Of a stretch of DNA of 64,000 nucleotides, positions 11,310 through 23,300 are shown in pieces. The notes beneath the pieces are model-generated. The model had not been told where the DNA came from, searched no databases, and saw only the letters and a program-made list of their open reading frames with translations. A program made the position numbers and the translations under genes. The DNA comes from Cryptomeria japonica (lineage: Eukaryota > Streptophyta > Pinopsida > Cupressales > Cupressaceae), in the NCBI RefSeq assembly GCF_030272615.1, contig NC_081411.1, positions 827,568,897-827,632,896 on the forward strand, read 5' to 3'. The first letter of the stretch is position 1, and every line of letters begins with the position of its first letter.

Positions 11310-12127
11310 ATTAGAGTGTCATTGGTTTGCTAATTGAGAGAAATTTGAAGCTATTTGGTATTGTGTATTTTGGAACTTTCTATTGCAGGTTATTATTGAA
11401 AGCTTGATGGGTCAAATCTGAGGTCACCATTGCATTTAGGAGGTCCAAGAAAGTCAGTTTTGCCTTTTGTTTCATCAAAATCAGACTTCGGAGGCCAAAT
11501 CTAGAGTCATTTGAAGTTTGACGCTGCGGCAGAAATTTTCCAGAAATTATAATTTTGCAGGCATTTTTCAAATAGCGATATCTCACTCATCCGGACTCGG
11601 TTTTTCGAGCAATTTTTTTTGTTTTGGGGTAGAATTTCGTGATCTGTATAGTGGTGCAGGAGTTTTCTGATTTTCGGATACAAATTTTACGGAAATCGTG
11701 AAATCCAGATTTTTACAACTTTGGAGGCTTCGTTTGGACTCATATGGACTCCTTTTCAGGTGCCATTTTTTTTGAAAGTGCATATTTTTTCATCTACTTT
11801 CATAATCTGCCATCTGTTTGCAGTGATTTTAAGTAGAAATTGTACTTTCAGTATTTGGCCATTTTTGGCATATTTGGTACTTGCATTTTGCTTGGATCTT
11901 TTAGATCACTAGCAGTATTTGTTGAAGTCTCTTAGATCTCATTTTGAGAAGTTGTAAATTGAAATTAGAAGTCCACTTTGCCTTGTTTTGCAAGTGGCCC
12001 ATTGTATACGCACTAAATATAAAGTGCCAAAATCACCATTTTGGGGGGATTTCTTGATTGAGTATTTTGGGGGGGTGTCTTGTGTGATTGTGCCTCTCTC
12101 TATCTTGTGTTTTTTCATTTTGGTGCT
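11310..12127 (+). other. Untranslated leader of the Gag-Pro element
   Basis: About 820 bp between the primer-binding site and the Gag ATG. No coding signal. Confidence 0.55.
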
Positions 12128-14027
12128 ATGGGTTCTCCTAAATTTCCACTTTTAACTCCTCATAATTATGCATCATGGAAAATTAAAGCATGAAGTAAAC
12201 TAATGGAAAAAGGACTCATTCATTATGTAAATGAAACTATTACAGCACCACCTGATCCTAAGGCTGATCCTAATGCTCAAATTGAATGGCTTACTAAAAA
12301 TGCTATGGCACTTGGAACTCTTAGAAAGTATGTATTAGATGACCTCATTTTTCACATTGATAAGTGTACAACAATTAAAGAGGCTTGGGATATTTTTAAG
12401 AAATTGTATGGTCAAGTTGATAAGATTAACGGCTACAAGCTTGATAGTGAACTCACAACTTTGGATCCCAAGGATTTTGATACAATCCAAGATTATGTCA
12501 CAAAAGCAACTGAATTAAGAGCAAAGCTAAAGGATTGTGGAATTGACAAAAAGGATGCTCAATTGGTTTATAACTTGTTGGGCAAGCTTCCTTCAAAGTA
12601 TGCAGCGTTTGTATCTAGTTTTCACACCCATAGGTTAGCTCAAGGTTCCTCGTATACTTCTCCCTCATTTGATTCATTCACGGAGATGTTGATACTTGAG
12701 CAATCTAAGTTGACCACAATGGGGATTCTCAAATCTTCAAAGTCACAAGCTTTTGGTGGCTAACAAAGGGAATCGAAGTAATCAAGGAAAAGGCAAGAAT
12801 CAAAAGCAACCTAAGTCTAAACCACAACAAGATGGAGCACAATCTTCCTCTCCACAACAAGGTGATTCACCATTCTCACCTAAGAGGAAATCAAATAAGG
12901 ACAATCTTTTTTGTGGATATTGCAAGAAGTTGGGACATGATGAACATCATTGTTATAAGAAGGATATTGATGAGTTGAAGAATCTTCTTGAGAAGAATAG
13001 AATCAACCTACCTTATAGAATGTCTACATCGGCTTCTTCTTCCAAGGATAAAGGAAAGGATCACTCTTTTGGGACAGATAAAGGAAAGGGACAAGCTCTT
13101 TGTGCTACTACAAGTAATGATTCAGGGAGATGGCTTCTAGATTCAGGGGCTTCTCATCATATGGCATCTTCGCAATCTATGTTTTCTACATTTGAGCCTT
13201 GCCACATGCCGCAGATTTTGATGGGCAATCATACATACATGGATGTGATTGGGAAAGGATCTATTGCCATTGGGGATAACTCCTTCAATGATGTGTTGTG
13301 TGTACCCCACTTGACAAATAATCTTCTTTCCATCTATCAAATCACAAATGGGACAACTAGGAAAAATGTGGAGTTCACACCTGATTCAGTTATCATTAGA
13401 GACTTGGAGAGTGGAGCTATCATTGCGACTGGGTTGGTTGATCATGCATCTCGGTTGTACTCTTTTTCAGATTTTGGTCCTATTGATGAGGTTGATTCTT
13501 CCTATGTTGATGATTTAAATTTTGAGGAGAACTTTGGGCATTTGAACTTGGGGATTCTCACATGTGACCCCGTTCTTGAGCCTTGCATTTCATCTCCTTC
13601 TATTGATATCACACCACCTATTGCACCTGATGATACAGCTAGTGCGACAGTTTTGCCTTCTTATGATTCAGTGCAGCAGGATATTTCATGTCTTCCGACT
13701 TCAATTGATTGGGATGCCTACTTGACAGACATTGCAGGTTTGTTTGTGGAGTCCTACATTGCAGATTTGGGAGACATCATTGATAACATTCATCTTCTCT
13801 TTGATGAAGATGATCCTTCTTCGATTATTGTGAGGGATCACTCTGACCCTCTTATGCATTCTCTACATGATCAATCTTTAGAGGTTGACATAATTGTGGA
13901 TACTTTTGTACAACACTTGGAGGAGGTCTCTTTATCTTTTGAGGAGACATATGAGTCTTTGGATATTGTTCTACATTCATCTCCACTAGATCTTGAAGTG
14001 CCTTTTTCAGCAGTGTGGCACAGTTAA
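12128..14027 (+). pseudogene. Copia-type Gag-protease with novel acidic C-terminus
   Basis: Starts MGSPKFPLLTPHNYASWK, a typical copia Gag N-terminus. A TGA at 12191-12193 interrupts it, and a 1-nt change in the T run at 12751-12754 shifts the frame; otherwise the frame is open for about 630 codons. Domains in order: Gag (12203-12750); zinc knuckle CGYCKKLGHDEHHC (CX2CX4HX4C, about 12913-12954); aspartic protease DSGASHHM (about 13140); and a remnant of the pre-integrase region (ENFGHLNLGIL). Integrase, RT and RNase H are absent. Instead an Asp/Glu-rich region of about 170 residues runs to the stop at 14025-14027 without interruption. It would depend on another copia element for reverse transcription and integration. 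Function of the acidic tail is unknown. Confidence 0.8.
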
Positions 14028-14062
14028 CCACCTTTGGAGGGGTTACCTTTCAACATCGACAT

Positions 14063-14081
14063 GGGGACATGTAATGTCCCC
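14063..14081. other. Palindrome at an element edge
   Basis: GGGGACAT-GTA-ATGTCCCC, a perfect 8-bp inverted repeat with a 3-base loop. Its right part TGTAATGTCCCC (14070-14081) is the inverted complement of GGGGACATTACA at 23301-23312. It also marks where the Gag-Pro element stops being recognisable. Possibly the start of an LTR. Confidence 0.5.
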
Positions 14082-14373
14082 AACTCCGAAGTCTAAAGAA
14101 ACATATAAAAAGTGGATTTCAATAATTTATTTTGAGTATGAATAATTTATTTATAGTGTAATTAACCAACTTCGTTTAAAGTCATTTATTATCAATAAGC
14201 CAATTCCCATATTTAGTTTAAATACAATCCATAGAGAAAACAAAGTGTGGTGGCTAATTGGTGAGTCTGCAGGTGTTTTCAAGGCCTACCATACATGCTA
14301 CCACTAGATGGGGGGAAGGTTATATTGATTTGGAACAAGGGTTCAAACTAATGATTGTTCTTGGTTATAGGTA
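14082..14373. other. Pre-insertion sequence left of the copia element
   Basis: AT-rich, no gene. It continues at 19802 once the copia element and its duplicated TCCAA are removed. Confidence 0.5.
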
Positions 14374-14378
14374 TCCAA

Positions 14379-14992
14379 TGTTGTTTGTAACTAGGTAAGA
14401 TGGGTTCAGATTGCCTTAAGGCAACATCCGAACCCATATAGGACTGGGTCCTATCCTAAAGGGGTAACGTGCCCCCAAGTTTAGCTCAGCCCCATACCTT
14501 CATGCCACCCTAAAATACACCACGCCTCAATAAATAAATTGGAGCCAAAAGGAGGAAGGCTGACTTGGAATTAATAAAGGTTAAAGACTCATATAAATAA
14601 AGTCAACTTGCAAATACGATCATTCACTTCACATCATATGCAATCAGTGAACTATCTCTGCGATTAAAGGTGCGAAACTTGAAGAGGATTGTGCAAACTT
14701 GGTCAAAAGGATATAAGGCATTTTGATAGAGACTTGGTGTATTTAGAAGTGAGGATCAGATTTGGAGAATCAAGCTAAGTATTGTATTTGTACAATTAAG
14801 AGTGAATACATAATCTGACCTGTGGGTCTTTAGTGCTGGATTTTTCCTCCTTGGAGGTTTTCCCAGGGTATTTTGTGTTTGTCTTCTGCTCTATTGTTTC
14901 ATTTTTGGATTTACTTAATTATGATTTACTAAATGCTAACTAATAGTTAAATGTTACAAATCTGATTACTAAACTAGGGCACAAATTTAACA
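14379..14992 (+). repeat. 5' LTR of copia element
   Basis: 614 bp, TG...CA ends. Near the start, GGGTTC(A/G)GAT...ATCCGAACCC around TTAA forms a strong hairpin (about 14401-14437) that also exists in the 3' LTR. Confidence 0.95.
14592..14599 (+). promoter_or_regulatory. TATA box in copia 5' LTR
   Basis: TATAAATA, repeated at the same place in the 3' LTR (TTATAAATAAAG). A likely promoter for the element. Confidence 0.6.
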
Positions 14993-15004
14993 TGGTATCA
15001 GAGC
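14993..15004 (+). other. Primer-binding site (initiator tRNA-Met)
   Basis: TGGTATCAGAGC starts at the base after the 5' LTR. Confidence 0.9.
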
Positions 15005-15075
15005 TAAGGTGTCACTAATTTCAGATTTTAGTAAATCATTTACTGCATATAGTTGCTGTTTGTTTTCAGATTAAA

Positions 15076-18000
15076 ATGTCAAGTTTGAGGGCTGAAGATA
15101 GACTTGATGGAGCCCTTGATTTTGCTGCTTGGAAAGTTCGTATTCTTTTGATCCTTGAAGAGAATGATCTGCTGAAATTCGTAGAAGAAGAAAGGTTGTC
15201 CCCTCTAGAAGATGCTGAAGAGTTGAAGCAGTTCAAGAAAGAGTCCCTCAAGGCTAGGAAGATCATAATTGAATCCATCAAGAATCATCTTGTCATTGTC
15301 ATATCAAAATTTGCGTTTGCCAGGGAAATGATCAAACACTTGGAAGGGATGTATGAAGTCAACAACCTCAACAGGGCTCTTGCTCTAAGGTAGCAACTTC
15401 TTCACATGAAAATGAAAGAAGAAGAATCAATCATAGCCTACTTCATGAAGATCAATGAACTAAAGGACAAGCTAAGTACTCTTGATTGCCAAATTTCAGA
15501 TAAAGATCTTGTTATGATTGCATTAAATGGTCTACCTGATGAATGAGAACCATTCATTCGTAGCATTGGTGGAAGAGTTGATCGTCCCAACTTTGAGCGT
15601 CTTCAATCTGATTGCATTGAAGAGGAATCTCGAATTGAGGTAAGAGGAAAACTCAAGAACTCTCACAAAAATGATAATCATGTTCTCTTAGCTAAATCTA
15701 GGAAAGGTGGACATTGGAAGAAAGAAAAGAGAAGCAAAGATTTTAGATCCTCCTCCTATGATCCAAGGAAGAAGTCAAGAGATTCCTCTCACATTCGTTG
15801 CTTCAGATGTGATAAGTATGGTCACTATGCCCAAGATTGTCAGAATGATCCCAAGGAAAAGGAAGCAAATTTAAATGAAGTTGTTGAACAAAGTGAGGAT
15901 TATCTTCTTATCTCAGCTCTATCAAGCAATGTCCCTACGAACAGTAATACTTGGATAATTGACAGTGGTGCCTCCAGACACATCTCAGGTTTTCGTGAGC
16001 ATCTTTTAGATCTGATTGAAAAAGATACCAACCTTCATGTGGTAATTGGTGATGACGCTAGATACTCGGTAAAAGGCTCTAGTACTACCTCTTTAAAACT
16101 AGATTCTGGTATTTCCTTACAACTCTGTGATATCCTTTTTGTACCTGGTAGTAAAAGAAATCTTATTTCCATTTCTGCCTTAGAAGATAATGGTTTGCAA
16201 ATAGCATTTTCTGAAGGGAAGGTACGTGCTTGGTCTAAGAAATCTAATTTCAAAATTGCTCATGTTATTGGAAATAGATGTGATAGTTTATATAAGCTTG
16301 CAGCTAATCCAATTCAAGCTCTCGTCCATGAGGCCCCTGAATCATGCGAGCTATGGCATAGAAGACTTGGACATCTACACTTTCAAGCTCTTCCCACTCT
16401 CGGTAAAATGGTTAAAGGTATGCCTAAACTCAGTTTATCTCATGATGATGCTTGTAAAGGTTGTGCAATGGGTAAGAATGTAAAAAACCCTTTTCTTAAA
16501 AGTGACAATAGGGCTAAAGAAAAGTTAGAACTTATTCACTCAGATTTATGTGGCCCTATGTCTGTAGCATCTCCTAGTGGCTTCCTCTATTATGTTATCT
16601 TCATAGATGATTTCTCTAGGAAAACATGGATTTATTTTCTTAAATCTAAAGAATCTGAAGAAATCCTAAACAGATTTAAAGAATTCAAAGCCTTAGTTGA
16701 AAACACTACAGGGAATCGAATTAAATGTTTAAGATCTGACAATGGAGGTGAGTACACCTCAGGTAGTTTCTATGATTTTTGTGTTAAGGCAGGAGTTAAG
16801 AGGGAGTTTTGTGTTCCCTACAATCCTCAGCAAAATGGAGTTGCTGAAAGAAAGAACAGGACCATTGTTGAAGCTGCAAGAGCCATGATTCATGATCAAG
16901 ACCCGCAACCTTTTCTATGGGCGGAACCATCCAAAACAACAGTTTACATTTAGAATAGATGTCCTCATTGTGCTCTAAGGGATGTAACTCCTGAAGAAGC
17001 CTTTACAGGCATCAAACTTGACATCAGCCACCTAAGGATATTCGGGATCCCGATGTATGTTCATGTGCCTAAAGAAAAACGAACCAAGTTGGATCCCTCT
17101 GGAAAGAAAGGCATCTTAGTGGGATATAGTGAATCTTCCAAAGCCTTCAGGATCTACATTTTAGGTCAAAGGTATGTTGAGGTAAGTAGAGATGTAACTT
17201 TTGAAGAAGATATTGCTTTCAAAAGATCTAAAGGTTCATTATCTGATAATAATGATATGGTGATTGAAAATCAAGATTCAAAAGTTGATGCTAACCCTGA
17301 GATACAGAAGGAATCCACTAATCTTCCAGATTAGGAAGTTCAGGATGACCCAGCGGAACCCATGGACTCTACATACATACCTCAAGATATTGTGGTCTGC
17401 AAGAAGAGACCACTTTGGGTGAGAAACACGATTCAAGATGTTGAAGGATTTGCTGCTCCCAGAGGAACCTTTAGAGATAGCAGGAGACTCCAAAATCACG
17501 CCAACTACATTTCCATGATGTGTAATATCATTGAGTTTGAACCTCACAATGTCGAAGAAGCCATATCCCATCATGCTTGGAAATTAGCCATGGATGAAGA
17601 GTATGGGTCTATCATCAAGAATGATGTCTGGGACATTGTACCCAGACCCAAAGCCAAAGGTTGGGAGCTGCATCAAATTGACGTTAAGACAACCTTCCTC
17701 AATGGTGTCATTGAGGAGGAAGTCTATATTGAGCAACCGGAAGGTTATGTAATCCATAAAAGAGATTCTCATGTTTGCAGGTTGAAGAAAGCCTTATATG
17801 GGCTCAAACAAGCTCCTCGTGCTTGGTATGAAAGAATTGATAAGTACTTACTAAGCTTAGGATTTTGCAAGAACGATGCTGATGCTAACATTTACTTGAA
17901 AATTTATAATGATGAGATGTTTATTTTGGTTTTGTATGTGGATGATTTATTTCTCACTGGTGAAAATAAATTAATCATAAGATGTAAGAAGGAATTAGCC

Positions 18001-18915
18001 TCAGAATTTGAAATGAAGGATTTAGGTCTAATGCATTACTTCCTAGGGTTAGAAGTATGGCAAAAATCCAATGAAATTTTTCTAAGTCAAGGAAAATATA
18101 CTATTGATATTTAGAAAAGATTTAGAATGATGGATTGTAAACCCATGTATACTCCTATGGAATCTAACTTAAAGAAGTTAAGTGTTTCTGCAGCTAACTC
18201 TGATTTTGTAGATCCATCTAAGTACAGGCAGTTGATTGGATCCTTGATGTACCTAGTCAATACTAGACCAGATATTTGTTATGCTGTGAATGCCCTCAGT
18301 CAGTTAATATGCTTACCCAAACTTGTTCACTTGGTTGCTGCCAAGCACATTCTAAGATACCTGTGTGACACTATTGGTTATGGGTTGAAGTATTCACTTA
18401 ATACCTCAATCTTCTTGGAAGGCTACTTAGATTTAGATTGGGCAGGAAATGTCAAGGACAGGAAAAGTACTTCAGGTATCTGCTTCAACTTGTGCTCTGC
18501 AGTGATCTCTTGGGCATGTAGAAAGCAATCTTCGGTAGCATTAAGCACTGCAGAAGCTGAGTACATTGCAGCATCTGTTGCATCCAAAGAAGCAGTGTGG
18601 CTTCGCAAGCTCCTTGTTGGATTATTTGGTCAAGCTAGTGGTCCTACCACCATTCGTTGTGATAATCAAAGCTGTATAAAGATGTCAGTAAATCTTGTGT
18701 TTCACGACTGGTCCAAACATGTGGAAACACACTATCACTTCATTCGGGATATGGTGCAAAGAGGCACTATTCAACTAAAGTACATTAGCACAGATGAACA
18801 GGTTGCAGATATCCCTACCAAACTCTTATCCAGAGTGAAGTTTGAATACTTCAGAGACAGACTTGGTATTGTGGAAAACGGAACCCTGATTGAGAGGGAG
18901 CTCCAATCTCAGTGA
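15076..18915 (+). pseudogene. Copia Gag-Pol polyprotein, five in-frame stops
   Basis: One continuous frame of 1,279 codons from ATG 15076 to the terminal TGA, with stops at 15391 (TAG), 15544 (TGA), 16951 (TAG), 17332 (TAG) and 18112 (TAG) and no frameshift. Domains: Gag; zinc knuckle CFRCDKYGHYAQDC (15799-15840); protease DSGASRHIS (from 15961); pre-integrase LWHRRLGHLHF (16351); integrase core with HSDLCGP, IDDFSRKTW and SDNGGEYTSG; RT with KALYGLKQAPRAWY and YVDD (17935-17946); RNase H with DLDWAG, STAEAEY and CDNQS. Between PRPKAKG and WELHQIDVKTTFLNG (about 17655-17670) the N-terminal part of RT is missing without loss of frame. By comparison with the family I estimate 60-70 residues. 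The product cannot be made or work. Confidence 0.93.
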
Positions 18916-19165
18916 CTCCATCTGCAACACTTTGATCATTCTTTGCTTGTGTGCAAGAATGAATTGTGTCCAATCTATGCTTGTGTGCTAGATGGAAAAT
19001 TGTAATTATGTAAAGACCCACTTGTGTATTACACTTTCTATGCTTGTGTGCTAGATCCATCCTATGCTTGTGTGCTAGGTGGAAGATGTAATTCTATGCT
19101 TGTGTGCTAGATGGAACTCTAAAGGTTCAGATTATGTATTCCCTTCTTCCCTAGTTAAGAGGGAG
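18916..19165 (+). repeat. Copia 3' region with five short repeats and polypurine tract
   Basis: Between the stop and the 3' LTR, TATGCTTGTGTGCTAG or a close variant occurs at 18941, 18976, 19039, 19063 and 19095. The purine run AGTTAAGAGGGAG (about 19153-19165) directly precedes the 3' LTR and is the polypurine tract. Confidence 0.8.
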
Positions 19166-19796
19166 TGTTGTTTGTAACTAGGTAAGATGGGTTCGGATTG
19201 CCTTAAGGCAACATCCGAACCCATATAGGACTGGGTCCTATCCTAAAGGGGTAACGTGCCCCCAAGTTTAGCTCAGCCCCATACCTTCACGCCACCCTAA
19301 AATACACCACGCCTCAATAAATAAATTGGCGCCAAAAGGAGGAAGGCCGACTTGGAATTAATAAAGGTTAAAGACTCTTATAAATAAAGTCAACTTGCAA
19401 ATATAATCATTCACTTCACATCATATGCAATCAACACTATCTCTGCAATTAAAGGTGCGAAACTTGAAGAGGATTGTGCGAACTTGGTCAAAAGGATGTA
19501 AGGCATTTTGATAGAGACTTGATGTATTTAGAAGGGCAGATCTGATATACAAAAGAGGATCAGATCTGGAGAATCAAGCTAAGTATTGTATTTGTACAAT
19601 TAAGAGTGAATACATAATCTAACCTGTGGGTCTTTAGTGCTGGGTTTTTCCTCCTTGGAGGTTTTCCCAGGGTATTTTGTGTTTGTCTTCTGCTCTATTG
19701 TTTCATTTTTGGATTTACTTAATTATGATTTACTAAATGCTAACAAATAGTTAAATGTTACAAATCTGATTACTGAACTAGGGCACAAATTTAACA
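19166..19796 (+). repeat. 3' LTR of copia element
   Basis: 631 bp. It matches the 5' LTR but has an extra segment (GGGCAGATCTGATATAC, about 19535-19555) that partly repeats the adjacent GATCAGATCTGG. Ends AACA followed by TCCAA. Confidence 0.95.
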
Positions 19797-19801
19797 TCCA
19801 A

Positions 19802-22190
19802 GCTATTAAAGGATGATACGAAAAAAGTAATCCAAAAGCTATGAATATGGGACATGTTGTATCTTGTAAGAGTCATTTTGCATCTTAATTTAAGTTGTAC
19901 TGGTAAGGATGAAGGATGGTTCATGCCACATGTGCATTGACTACTGAAAATTTAATAAGAGGACCATGTTAAGAATTAGATATCTTTGAACAAATAAATT
20001 ACTTGTTAAGTTGTGTGGTGCCAGGTTTATATGTGCACCATTTTAACTACAAAATGAAAACAAAGAGATTGCTGCAACTGTACATGTTGTACACTTATTT
20101 GTAGCATTGTACTTTGCATATCTAAATATTACAAAGGATAGAGGAGGAAGTTTTTAAGAGAGGAAAGATGTATATAGAGATGTGAACAATATTTAAGGAT
20201 TCCAATAACCTATGTGATTGTACCTTGTCATTTGCTCCTTGTCTAAAGACAATCTTTAATTTGGGTCACAGGTGTGGGAAGAACTACTCAAATGTGGGCA
20301 GAACATGTATGTAGCTTAAGTTGGCAATTATCTGTTGGAACCATGTAGTAGTGGAGTGGCACTTGGTAGTGAGTTTCTGGACATTCAGGATGAGAGATAA
20401 TAAGCTCTTCCTAAACTTGTAGTGGCTCAAAAAGCTTGACTTAAATTAACATCATCGTCATATGCCAAGCTGAGAAGGAAGATACAATCTAAAATTGTTT
20501 CATCAACTCAACTGACTTTAAAGATCTATGTCTATCTTTATTCTAGCAGTACCAATTTTATTTACCCATTTGAAGCTGTGAAAGGATTTGAAATGGAGCC
20601 TTTTTTGTGGTTTTAGATGAGGTCCTAAAGAGTATGAGAAATAATATGCATGATAAGTCTCATGCTATTTCTATCCATATTGGTCATATTCACATAATGC
20701 TTGATACTTCTACTATTGAGGCTGTTTGAAAGAAAATGTAATGATTCTAATTAGGTCTCTAACATTGCCTTGTGGAGAGAAAGAGTTGGGCATTTTGATA
20801 AAAATATTAGAGGAAATTAGACAGGTTTCTCCAATATTTTTGGGTAGACAATATTATCTTACTCTGATCTCACAGTAGACTAAACATCTAAACATGTAGT
20901 ACTCTTTGATTCCTTCCTCTTGATGACTACAAAGGCTATGGTTACTCTCCTTGGGAGGATATAATAGTTTGTCTCAAGATAATGTTGATTTGATTGCACT
21001 CCCATTTATCCATGGGGTAAAATCAATAATTATAGCTTTGATGTTGCTTTGTATTGTTTGGACATGCAATCATGCCTCCAAAAAATTGTTTTAAAGCAAA
21101 CCAAGAGTTGAGAGTCCAGAGGAGAAATGATTGTCAGTTAAGTGTACGATCTAGTCACTTTGTGCTCTTTTTTCAAACGGAAAAAGTGTAGGAGGGACAT
21201 CAGACGAGTATTTGTAAGGGAGAACATCAAAGACGTAATCATTTCTGAAAATAGGAGTTTTAAGATCTTATCATAGCAACATCAACTCCTGTTTGTTTAA
21301 GAGGTATGTGTTAATGCCTGCATGAAAACCCTTATGCTGTGGACGTTGAGTAGTGCACTTGGAAAAAGGGATGAAATAAAGAAAAGTTCAATTATGCTAT
21401 TTTGATCATATTTGGAGGGGTTTTACCATCAGTTACAGAAAAGCAGATGAATTGTAGTTTTGCCATACTTAGCTAAAATGGAGAAGAAAATGTATTAAAC
21501 GAGGCAATTATTTAAAAGAAGACACAGGGAAAATCTATTCAATTCACTTCAAATAGTGAAAGAGAGGATATGTGGTTATTATTTCACTTTCCAAGTGAAA
21601 AACATTTGGAAGGTATTTTTGCAACTTGAACATGTGCAAGGAGATAAGTGTGTATTTTTGTCATGCTCTCGCCATGAAGGACAGTTGGAGATGCCATTGA
21701 TCAGAAAATACAAAATAGTCTTATTTACGATTTTCTGAGTTTATTAATCCAATAAACTAATAAAATAAGATGGTAATTCTGCAGCAATAAGATATAGGAG
21801 AACGTTTTATTAAGATATGCATCATCAAGAAGGTGTGATTACATCCCAGCAGCTGCAAGTCTTCATTAAAAAGGCACAGGTTTAGGAAGGGTTTTAATTA
21901 AGATTAATAATAATTAACAGTTTAGTCAAAGGCAGTGGTCACCAAGAGAGAGATGCCACCTTAGGAGGAGGAGACATGACTATGGTAGAACATGACTCTT
22001 CCATTCCAAGGAAGAGGATATATATTGGAGATTGGCATTCAAGAAGGATCATCAAGCAATAAATCCAAGCAACATTGGTACTCATAAGAGAGCAGATCAG
22101 TTTATAAGACAACAACAATCAAGCATATAAATCAATCAGATCAGAGGATTACTATATGTTGCAGACAATTAGCTATCTTATTCATCTTTG
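19802..22190. other. Degenerate sequence, no gene
   Basis: Anonymous sequence right of the copia insertion. Stops are frequent in all frames and no domain is recognisable. Confidence 0.5.
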
Positions 22191-22192
22191 TG

Positions 22193-22314
22193 GTATGCAA
22201 CATGATAATGTTTCTACGCATAATTCCTCATATATTGATATAGGCAGTAATATGTATGCAACATAATAATATATTTGCTACATAACCTCTCATATATATT
22301 GGATATAGGCAATA
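22193..22314 (+). repeat. Two-copy ~61-bp tandem repeat
   Basis: GTATGCAACAT begins at 22193 and again at 22254. Each copy continues with CTCATATAT and GATATAGGCA(G/A)TAAT. The copies are diverged. Confidence 0.6.
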
Positions 22315-22617
22315 ATGTGAAACATCTAGATTCCCAGTCCATCAAATTGCTGCAATCAATCATGACAAGGTTAGTAAGGGAATACAAGGAGGGAGAGCTG
22401 ATGTGAGATCCTCTTCTAAGTATGCCACCTAAAGGTGGATGGCTGGCGGCCTACCATATGAGGCCAAGGTGGGCAAGGTATATCCCACCCTTGGGTCTAG
22501 ATGGGAAGGATACTCCAGGCACCCTATTGTGGTTTTCCTCAAACCTCTACCATGGTTGATTGTTGGAATGTATTTAAAGAAGTCTCAATCATAGGAGGGT
22601 GAATAGGGAGGGCAGAG

Positions 22618-23195
22618 ATGAGCTTCCCCGCTAAATACACTGCCTCATGATAGATGGATGGCATGGGGCCAAGAGGGATGGTATATCCTCTCTTGGGTTT
22701 AGTGTGAGGATTGCTTTGGGCACCCTATCATTTCTCCTCATCCAAGCTCTGTTCTGGTTGAACCCCAAAAATGAATTATAGATATTGTATGATTTATTTA
22801 AATTAAGATGGTTATGAATGTATGTTTTTTAACCCTAGCAGAAATGATTGATTTTATTAATTATATTTTTGATAATTGTCTAACATAATTGCAGGATCTC
22901 AACCAGGATCTATGAGCTTCCCCGCTAAATACACCACCTCATGATAGATGGATGGCATGGGGTCAAGAGGGATGGTATATCCTCTCTTGGGTTTAGTGTG
23001 AGGATTGCTTCGGGCACCCTATCATGTCTCCTCATCCAAGCCCTGTTCTGGTTGAACCCCAAAAATGAATTATAGATATTGTATGATTTATTTAAATTAA
23101 GATGGTTATGAATGTATGTTTTTTAACCCTAGCAGAAATGATTGATTTTATTAATTATAATTTTGATAAGTGTCTAACATAATTGCAGGATCTAT
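22618..23195 (+). repeat. 294-bp tandem duplication
   Basis: ATGAGCTTCCCCGCTAAATA starts at 22618 and again at 22912. The copies agree to about 97% by eye through TCTAACATAATTGCAGGATCT. A third, much older relative precedes them at about 22390-22570 (shared GGTATATCC, CTTGGGT and GGCACCCTAT). No coding potential. Confidence 0.9.
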
Positions 23196-23300
23196 CTCGC
23201 TTAAACTTTTTTTTGGGTAAACTTATATCTCTAACTATATTACATATCTTGTTTCTATTGAACTTGTGATTCTAGGGCAAAATTTAGGGTAATCCCAAAA

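Larger units (their letters stand above)
14379..19796 (+). mobile_element. Ty1/copia element with both LTRs, nonsense-inactivated
   Basis: 5' LTR 14379-14992 and 3' LTR 19166-19796, each TGTTG...AACA, flanked by the 5-bp target duplication TCCAA (14374-14378 and 19797-19801). The LTRs differ by about 17 substitutions, one 19-bp-class indel and a few small changes over roughly 610 bp (about 3% by eye), so insertion is fairly recent compared with its surroundings. The primer-binding site, polypurine tract and one polyprotein frame are in canonical order. Coding capacity is lost through stops and an RT deletion. Confidence 0.95.

Noticed and set aside
12753-14027. Complete copia element at 10.8-14.0 kb
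   Set aside because: No integrase, RT or RNase H motif and no matching 3' LTR was found after the stop.
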